This document shows, in pieces, positions 57,301 through 64,000 of a DNA stretch of 64,000 bases; position 1 is the stretch's first letter, and the number at the start of each line of letters is the position of its first letter. Source of the DNA: Glandiceps talaboti (taxonomy: Eukaryota > Hemichordata > Enteropneusta > Spengelidae); the NCBI RefSeq assembly GCF_964340395.1, contig NC_135566.1, forward strand, positions 1,002,501-1,066,500, written 5' to 3'. The notes under the pieces were generated by a model, which saw only the letters and a program-made list of their open reading frames with translations, had not been told where the DNA came from and ran no database searches. A program made the translations under genes and the position numbers.

Positions 57301-60300
57301 AGAAACCCAAAAAGCAGCTTCTTCCATATTTTCACCCCTATCATCACTTTAGAATATATAAAATCTTACATAACTTATCAATGTTAATGCAGTACACTGG
57401 CAATATAGAGTTTTGTCTGACATATATTAAAGAAATAGCCCAACAAATTAATTTCTAACATTTTTAACACTTTTAGATTGCAGAAAATAAAAGTGCTATC
57501 ATTTTGAAAGGTGTGTGATGACATATTAAATACATTGTACAAAGTTCTACTTTTTGGAAGTATAGTACAATAAGTTGATTATGTATGACATTGACAAGGC
57601 GAAGTTTATTTCTTCACCATGTGATTATCTATTACATGATGGTCAAAATCATAAGATTGTTACATTTTCCAGAGCCTTCATTTTACGTCACTATATTTCC
57701 GTTCTTTTCAATAACACTAATCTTGTACAAGTTTATGCAAACCCTCCGGTACACAACATAGCTTTTCACATGGCATCAACTCAAATCGGAGTGACATCCA
57801 TATTGTGGGGATTAGTGAGAATATCTTTTGATCTGCATACAAATACCTTCAGTCTGAGAGCTTTTTGATTACTTTGCAATGAGCACCTTTCACTTCTATC
57901 ACAATCGGAATCTTTCAAACTTTAAATTGAAACTGCTTTCCTGGAAAATTACTACACTCTCTCCCTCTCTCTTCGATTCTTGTCATTTGTCTAAGAAGCT
58001 TTTACCACGAGCACGGATTTGTCACACACAGAGTACAGATAAAGAAGTTGAAATTTTTCTTACAATAAGTGCTTTGAGATTGAAGGAAGCCATTTATCCC
58101 TTCTTATGAAGTAATGCTGCTCAGACAGTGCAGTAGTGTTCCCTCATCTCTAAAGCCTGTCTGTCTTTTTTCAAGTGTTTGCTGAATTTAGAGAATTTAT
58201 CTAGTACATGTACATTCATTTTATAGCACTGCAGGTAGCGTCATAGATAAAATGTACTTTCGTACACTGTATCTTTGTGGAATGAACAGAATCCAATCCA
58301 TCAGTAAACATTTGAGGAAATTGTGTATAATTTTGAAATTCAATACAAATACTTTCAGACAGAAATCCATAGATATTCAAATTGACATAATAGATCACAG
58401 TATAGAAGTCATTATAGACATACTATTTTTCTAAATCACATCCACTTTTCAATGTATTCATGCCAGTACATGTATATACATTTCCTGTTCGAAAACCAAA
58501 CCAGATTTTAAAATCAGAACACTTAAATCTAATGTGTAGCACTTGTCTTTACAGACATTACACCACTGAATAGATTCCCCAGAGTCCCTACCTGGGGATT
58601 TTTTTCAGAGTGTATACCTACTTAACATCTGTTTCAAATATGACATCCTTTGCTGGAAAGGAGGGGGGTTAAAAGTAAACCTGATGGAGCTTGCAGCCTG
58701 AGGGGAAGAGAGAGATCAACTGCAGCTGTTCAATTACTTCTTTCAATCTCAAATCAGATAGATGTGCAGCAGTAGAAAGAGAGAAAGAGAGAGAGAGACC
58801 ATTTCCTCTGGCTCTTGCCAATTATCTTTTAGATGGACTTGATGAAATGAGTGCAATCTGCTCAAATCTGTCCAGTCTGTTTACATAGCTTGTTGGGTCA
58901 AAACTGTGATGCATTTCTACAGGGTCAAACAATTGTGTTGCCTTCCTTCTCTTACTCTGAGAAAACTATTTTTTGTAAATGTGTGCTTTGTAGCTCTAAC
59001 TTTGTCTTGAATTGTGTTAATTTCTATCCAAACTCTTTGGCGGAGGTTTGAGAGAGTTCAGAAACAGTTGTATTGATTTTATTCCAAGGTTGATTTCATT
59101 TCTGATTTCAGTTTCTATCACCGGTTGATAAATTTCAAAGCCATGTGTAAATGTATATTACTGATAAGACCCTGGATAAATAATTGTGACTTCAAATGTA
59201 AGTTGCTATATTGATTCAACCTGCTAATCATAATGTCCTTTATAACAAAGTGATATTAACTTTGACTTTGATTCATGTAGGGTATTAGTATAAAGCAGGT
59301 TAAATGAACTTGAATGTTTTGTAAAGGTTCCCAACCAAAATTAAACCCCCTACCCCCACCCCCATGCAGGAGAACCTGGAGTGTATATAAAAGCAGCATG
59401 GCATTTCTTTTCGAGTACTATCCAAAGAAGGCTTAGACTGTCCCCAAAAAGTTACTTATGTATTCTGATTCATCATTATTTCTACAATATTCAGACTAGA
59501 TTGAGAATGTTCATGTCAAGTATGACAAGCAGGAGTGACTCATGTAAAAATAACTTGACAGTAACTACTTTATTTCAAAATTCAAAGAAAAATACTCTGT
59601 GTCAATTTTAATTTTCCTTTGGTTGCCAGCCTTCCTTCAACAATGTCTTTCATTACATCTCAACTTAACATTCCATACAAATTCCCTAAGCATACTGATT
59701 GGACCAGCCAGAATCCCACTGAGTGTCAATTTTTTTCCAATATTACCATCAACAACAAGGTTGAATGTCACTAATATATCCTTCACAGTAGTTCTCTTCT
59801 GTTACTTGGCGGAAAGCAATCACCATGGCAACAATTCACTAACCTTCCAATCAAATCATTTTGCTCTTTGGATAATTATCTTATATTACATTCATAACAA
59901 GTAGCTCTATTGTCTAGACGTTCTCACAATGGCGTGCTGGGCAGGGTAATTCTACCGCAATGTTTTGCAGCTAATGAAAACCCCTGACTGGGGCATTGCC
60001 CCCCAAAAAATAGCAAATTAAGACCTCATGCCAACATGCAAATTGGATTGTGAGAGAATGGCAATATTGCATGTGTAGTTTACAAGACAGGCTCAACAAC
60101 ACTATGGTTCTCATTAACACAAGTCTTTGGTAATTAAAGTTATGAACTGTTCAATTTTATTGGCCTTCAATCTGAACGTCATAAGTAATATCACAAGCAC
60201 TTAATGGTGTGCCAACAGATGAATAAACTGACGGCTATATTGGAACTTGAAATTGCATATGCATCCATTGTAATTATTTGTAAAGCTTTAAAATTGGTGG

Positions 60301-60913
60301 ATGAGAACTCAACTCCCCTTCTAAGTTCTACCAGTCACAGTAAGTAATGTCGGTGTAATTTTATACTTCTCATATTCCTTACATTTGTGACATGGAAATC
60401 CAGCTGGAACATTTTATTAATATTCAATGTCTTGAGCTTTATTTTATATATCTAGAAACATCTAGGTTGGGGTCATGACTTTCTTAATAACTCTAAAAAA
60501 AGTTCATATCAGCTATGATTGCACAGATGAAATGATTTGATCAATGGCATGTTTATTAGGATTACATGTAAATATGGAAGTACATCTCCAAAAAGTCAGT
60601 CTGACCATATTTCTCTCTCTTTTTCCGGGGTCCTACAAACCTTAAAGCAAAAACATACTGACTATGCAAATTGTAATTTTACTAGCAAAGAATACTGTAC
60701 TGCTTGTGGTCATAACAGCCTGATTAACTGGAGACTGCCTCAATCTTATTAGGATTCAATATGTTCATTCCCAAATTAACTCCAAAATTCTTTTGATTGT
60801 TGAAATCAGATTCAAAATGGCCAAATGATGTATAGAGAACAAGGACAATGTCTGCACTATAGAGTGATGTCATGTCAAATACAGTTGTATATGGCCAACA
60901 CAAATGGTGTGAA

Positions 60914-61001
<88 letters not shown>

Positions 61002-61212
61002 CCAAGGACAATATCTGAACTATAGAGTGATGTCATGTTAAATACATTTGTATATGGCCAACACAAATAGTGTGAAACACACACACATAATTACTATTGT
61101 CAAGTTGACAAAATCAAATATCAACTTACCATTTTACTGTTAATGTCATGGAAGTGAATGTCACAAATTTTATCAACTACATCTTCAGCCTCAAAAGTTA
61201 CAAATCCAAATC
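48371..61212 (-). CDS. MSI: Musashi RNA-binding protein (5' partial, six 3' exons)
   Basis: Exons in transcript order: 61130-61212, 57032-57125, 55805-55888, 51325-51429, 49507-49725 and 48569-48801, about 271 residues, all in phase with GT-AG borders. The first gives [20 protein letters not shown] and HDINSKM, the second [20 protein letters not shown]: the C-terminal half of RRM2 and the conserved KKAQPKEVM boundary of Musashi. Then come [20 protein letters not shown], a GR-rich exon ([17 protein letters not shown]), a Pro/Ala-rich exon, and a C-terminal [11 protein letters not shown] and [12 protein letters not shown] that match MSI1/MSI2 tails. Musashi binds UAG-containing 3' UTRs and controls translation, classically in neural progenitors. 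RRM1 and the start of RRM2 lie beyond 64000. MSI1/MSI2 assignment is not meaningful if the animal is an invertebrate with one gene. Confidence 0.93.
48569..48801 (-). CDS. MSI: Musashi terminal exon
   Basis: TCTTACAG acceptor; ends with TGA at 48569-48571. Encodes [37 protein letters not shown] and [13 protein letters not shown], and ends GGSYVVAY where vertebrate proteins end TNGYH. Confidence 0.93.
49507..49725 (-). CDS. MSI: Musashi exon: Pro/Ala-rich linker
   Basis: TTTCCTAG acceptor, GTCAGT donor, phase 1 at both ends. Encodes [40 protein letters not shown] and [10 protein letters not shown]. Low similarity to vertebrate sequences but typical of the Musashi linker. Confidence 0.85.
51325..51429 (-). 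CDS. MSI: Musashi exon: RGG-like segment
   Basis: ACCAG acceptor, GTACAG donor, phase 1 at both ends, so it can be skipped without frameshift. Encodes [20 protein letters not shown], then [14 protein letters not shown]. Confidence 0.85.
51430..55804. other. Musashi intron, 4.4 kb
   Basis: No Musashi exon was recognised inside. Contains the THAP remnant at 54215-54475, a G-rich run near 53390 and repeated TATGCAAATTTTCTTCCC-like segments near 54970-55100. Confidence 0.6.
54215..54475 (+). pseudogene. Decayed THAP zinc-finger domain
   Basis: The first frame gives [20 protein letters not shown] then FNFTTDMAV and a stop. Shifting frame just after gives [20 protein letters not shown], then [11 protein letters not shown]. 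Together these follow the THAP pattern: a CxxxxC start (first Cys now Phe, CSN kept), VSL then F, a Trp near RDW, and a region where Cys and the HF pair have been lost. Opposite strand to Musashi, inside its intron. Source may be a P-element-like transposase or a host THAP gene copy. Confidence 0.6.
55805..55888 (-). CDS. MSI: Musashi exon: aromatic/Gly linker
   Basis: TTCTCAG acceptor, GTTCGT donor. [20 protein letters not shown] and GFAYPFP align with the MSI2 stretch YPNFVATYGRGYPGFAP and SYGYQFPGF. Confidence 0.85.
57032..57125 (-). CDS. MSI: Musashi exon: end of RRM2, KKAQPKEVM
   Basis: TTGCAG acceptor. It encodes [12 protein letters not shown] and [13 protein letters not shown]. Donor GTACCG at 57031 is preferred to GTATAT at 57026 because it gives the phase needed by the next exon (joined codon GAC). 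Confidence 0.9.
57126..61129. other. Musashi intron, 4.0 kb
   Basis: No exon or element recognised apart from the CA and tandem repeats at 60826-61088. Only short motif-free open frames. Confidence 0.6.
60838..61088. repeat. Duplicated segment around a (CA)n microsatellite
   Basis: CAAGGACAATGTCTGCACTA to AACACAAATGGTGTGAAA, then about 41 CA units (60917-60999), then a second copy starting CAAGGACAATATCTGAACTA and ending AGTGTGAAACACACACACA. The two copies share about 80 bp at over 90 percent. Confidence 0.9.
61130..61212 (-). CDS. MSI: Musashi exon: RRM2 RNP1 to C-terminal helix
   Basis: GATAG acceptor, perfect GTAAGT donor. FGFVTFE is most of the RNP1 motif of RRM2; the preceding Arg-Gly is split over the upstream junction. 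The upstream exon is not found within the remaining 2.8 kb of the window. Confidence 0.95.
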
Positions 61213-61256
61213 CTATCAAATAAAGAAAAGAAATGATGTTTCATTAGAAATACTGT

Positions 61257-61257
<1 letters not shown>

Positions 61258-61294
<37 letters not shown>
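61258..61294. repeat. (TA)n microsatellite
   Basis: About 17 TA units, 46 bases upstream of the RRM2 exon's acceptor on the minus strand, close to where its branch site should be. Confidence 0.9.
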
Positions 61295-61299
<5 letters not shown>

Positions 61300-62764
61300 C
61301 AATCAAGATTTTTCAACTCTGATGTTTGGATTTCACATATTTGATATAAAGAATCTGTGCTTATGTGTGTGAAATTCAATATTCATATTATATTCACAAC
61401 TGAGCAGACCTTCATCAGTCCCATGATGCATTGCATATCTTATACTATGGTTTTCCATTGTGTGATATAGGCTGACACATCCAATGCATTATGGAACCTT
61501 GAAAGAACTACTCACTACAAGTATTAGTGGGCAACAATATGGCCATGTTGACTGGACTGGAGATCAGCAGGGTAAAAATGAAAGTATGATTCGTATGTAC
61601 TTTCATCTTTTTCTATCGTGTAGACAGGAAGAACAATGTAGTATTCTTTTAAGAATTTTTTTTCTTCAAATAACCTTGAAAACCCAGTAACTGCATATAT
61701 AGGCATGGTTGCTGGTTAAAAGCCAGTTGGGAGTGCGTCCCTGCCCACCCAACCTCAGCTTGAAGGTGGAGCTTTTGACATTTAGAAACTCTGTAGTCTG
61801 CTGTTACATGTCTTTCACATAAACTGAAGTGATTCGCAATGCAATTTTCATTACATCAAGAGGATACTCACAAATTACAAGAGGGCTTACCACTCTTGCT
61901 TTGTTCAGAAAAAACACTGTTTAATTATATACATAGAACCCTGCAGTAGTACCACAGGGTTAGCTAGTGGTTGACCGAGTATTGATTCTATATACAGTAG
62001 TTATTCCAACTACAAACCAATCTAACTAAGATCTATATTTCATTTATCTTTCTACTTGCTTTCCAACGTTGTAGCTTACATGAGACAGCAAACAATTTCA
62101 CCTTGAGCTGACCTACAGATAGTACAGAGCACAATAACTGATAACCCTGATGAGTTGAATATAACATACATCCTTACGTATGCCAAGGGAAAATTGGGCT
62201 TGTTTAACAAGTTAACGAAGCCATGTCAGCTCCACTCACCCCAATAAGCAAAGGAAAACAATCATTACATACAAGCTGAGAGGAGAGCTTTGGGAACATA
62301 GTTGTTTTCCAGTAAAACCAGGCATTTATATTTTACCATCGAATTTTAATCTTATCAATACTACAATAGATAAAGCATTGTTTGAAACTTTTATTTAATC
62401 ATATTCAGTTGCCCGTATGACCTTAATGTATTACAAACTCCTGCCTGTTGAGAAATTTCATGGGTTATCAATTCCCATGAATTCCTAAATTTGTAATGGT
62501 GTGAACTCTGCATACTGTTATCATTACTCATGTATATATCATGTCCACAGAGTACAAGATGATTGGTAGGTTACAGCTAGCTGGAAAAAGTTAAAGAAAG
62601 AGTTTGCAGCTGACACCAACAGATTTCTTCAAATCATGCCAAATTCAAAACAAAGTTAAAGTGCACACATGCTCTAACTTGTATAACACTTTTGTAAACA
62701 GTTGAACAATTCCTTACCCATGAACACATGATATATTCAAATCATGTCAACTTCAAGATGAAGA

Positions 62765-63020
62765 TGAAGTCAAACTGGCAGATGCACAGTATGGCACATA
62801 CACATACAGCATTAAACAGTAAACCATGGACACTCCAAAATACAACATTAGGCAACTAACGTCAAGATAAACTAAAACTGGCAAATACTAGATATGGCAC
62901 ATACAGCATTAGTTAGTCATGGACACTCAAACATACAACATTAGATATAGTAACTTCAAACTGGCAGATGCACAGTATGGCACATATAGCAATTAGCTAT
63001 GGACACTCCAACATACAAGA
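62765..63020. repeat. 80-93 bp imperfect tandem repeat
   Basis: ATGGACACTC followed by CAACATTAG and GGCACATACAGCATTA recurs at 62826, 62919 and 62999, with a partial copy before. Confidence 0.75.
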
Positions 63021-64000
63021 TGAACACTAACAGATTTCTTCAAACAAGCATCTTAATTAGCTACAGAACTACAGACAAACTGTATTGTACACTATCAGCA
63101 AGTATTGTTTGTTTAGAATCAATTATATATAAGTTATCAGCATTCCAGTGTATTGTTTTAGCAGCAGGCTACCAGAGCACTATAGTCCTACTAGTGTTAC
63201 ACCAAATATACCTATCTCATTACATACAAGAGGTCGCTCTCTAAATGACCTCACATACTTACAGTTGACCACAGATAGTTTCATATCAGTAATGCCACTA
63301 TAGGGTCAACCCACTATCTTTCAAAACATGGTTTGCATTTTATAGCTACAGCTGCCTCTTCTAAATTTATTGTCGTTGATATCTTTATTTGTAAAACCAA
63401 GCTTGTTCCCAGTATTAAAATCCCTCCAAGTCATCTTCACATTTGGAGGGAAAAGACAATTCATGATGATTCCTTTCCCATCAATCATTTCATACAATCA
63501 AAGCCATCTCTGCATCCATAAACACTCAGAACTGCTACAAACTCCCTTTCTAATTTTGGCAGAACGTGCCTACGCCTTGCTTTTCTTAATGCAATCAAAT
63601 AACTTAAGTTGGGTATTACTTTAAACAAAACATATGAAACATGATGCGATTCTCCATGCCCCCTTTTAACATTTGACTATCTTAAGAAATTGACAATAAG
63701 TGAATGCAGCCCTGCACTTAAATTAGACATTATCATTAAAACGATGGTATATCATATTGTGATGGATAACTCCAGCTATTCCTGTCACCCAAATGGAAGT
63801 CTTCACTAATTTGTAAACTAGAAAAGTCCATAAGATTGCCATGTGTCAATTAGCCCAGCCAATTATATTTTCATCTCAGTCTATTAGCGATGACTGATCA
63901 CTACATATAGCTGAAACAAGCTTTGATGCACACCCCACTGGCTTATTAACACAGACATTCCATCTACACATGTGTGAAAAAATTCTGTTTGAGCAAGGGC

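Larger units (their letters stand above)
61213..64000. other. Musashi intron continuing past the window
   Basis: No further exon found. Contains the TA repeat and the tandem repeat at 62765-63020. Confidence 0.6.

Overview
The window is animal (metazoan) genomic DNA. Genes are split by GT-AG introns, intergenic and intronic DNA is AT-rich, microsatellites are very abundant, and there are TTAA-flanked MITE-like elements and a tRNA-derived SINE. The recognisable proteins (PCSK9-like, NUDT9, Musashi) are bilaterian, and the PCSK9-like sequence is diverged enough to suggest an invertebrate, probably marine. I cannot fix the phylum from sequence alone.

Layout: (1) 96-7394, + strand: 11 exons of a PCSK9-like secreted subtilisin-fold protein (end of the prodomain, catalytic domain with full triad, and the Cys/His-rich C-terminal domain characteristic of PCSK9). 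The first exon(s) lie upstream of the window. (2) 7690-12450: minisatellites, CAAT-type repeats, one TTAA-flanked element and a 149-bp repeat rich in the ATTTGCAT octamer. (3) 12463-17917, - strand: six coding exons of an ADP-ribose pyrophosphatase (NUDT9). Its fourth coding exon ends inside a minisatellite whose unit is a copy of that exon's own 3' end plus its splice donor, about 19 copies in all. (4) 18.5-22.7 kb: a possible LTR remnant, a 49-bp triplicate, and the shared upstream region between NUDT9 and the next gene, which are divergent. (5) 22711-25494, + strand: an intronless 927-codon gene for a very hydrophobic protein with some 20 or more membrane segments; family not recognised. 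(6) 25.5-48.3 kb: about 23 kb with no gene I can support. It holds inverted-repeat elements, a SINE, a 30-bp CCAAT-bearing repeat, a candidate CTCF site and a 1.75-kb array with a clear 437-bp higher-order repeat. (7) 48371-61212, - strand: six 3' exons of a Musashi RNA-binding protein (end of RRM2, Gly/Arg/Pro-rich linker, conserved C-terminal motif). The 5' exons lie beyond base 64000. A decayed THAP zinc-finger sequence sits in one of its introns.

The genes do not form a pathway; this is an ordinary chromosomal neighbourhood. The most unusual observation is the NUDT9 exon-boundary minisatellite: it multiplies a perfect GTAAGT donor, and the three copies nearest the exon stay in frame, so alternative donor use would insert 16-residue units immediately before the Nudix box. 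Second is a PCSK9-like protein with the full C-terminal domain but without the residues known for LDL-receptor contact in the human protein. Protein comparisons rest on remembered family sequences; no search was run.
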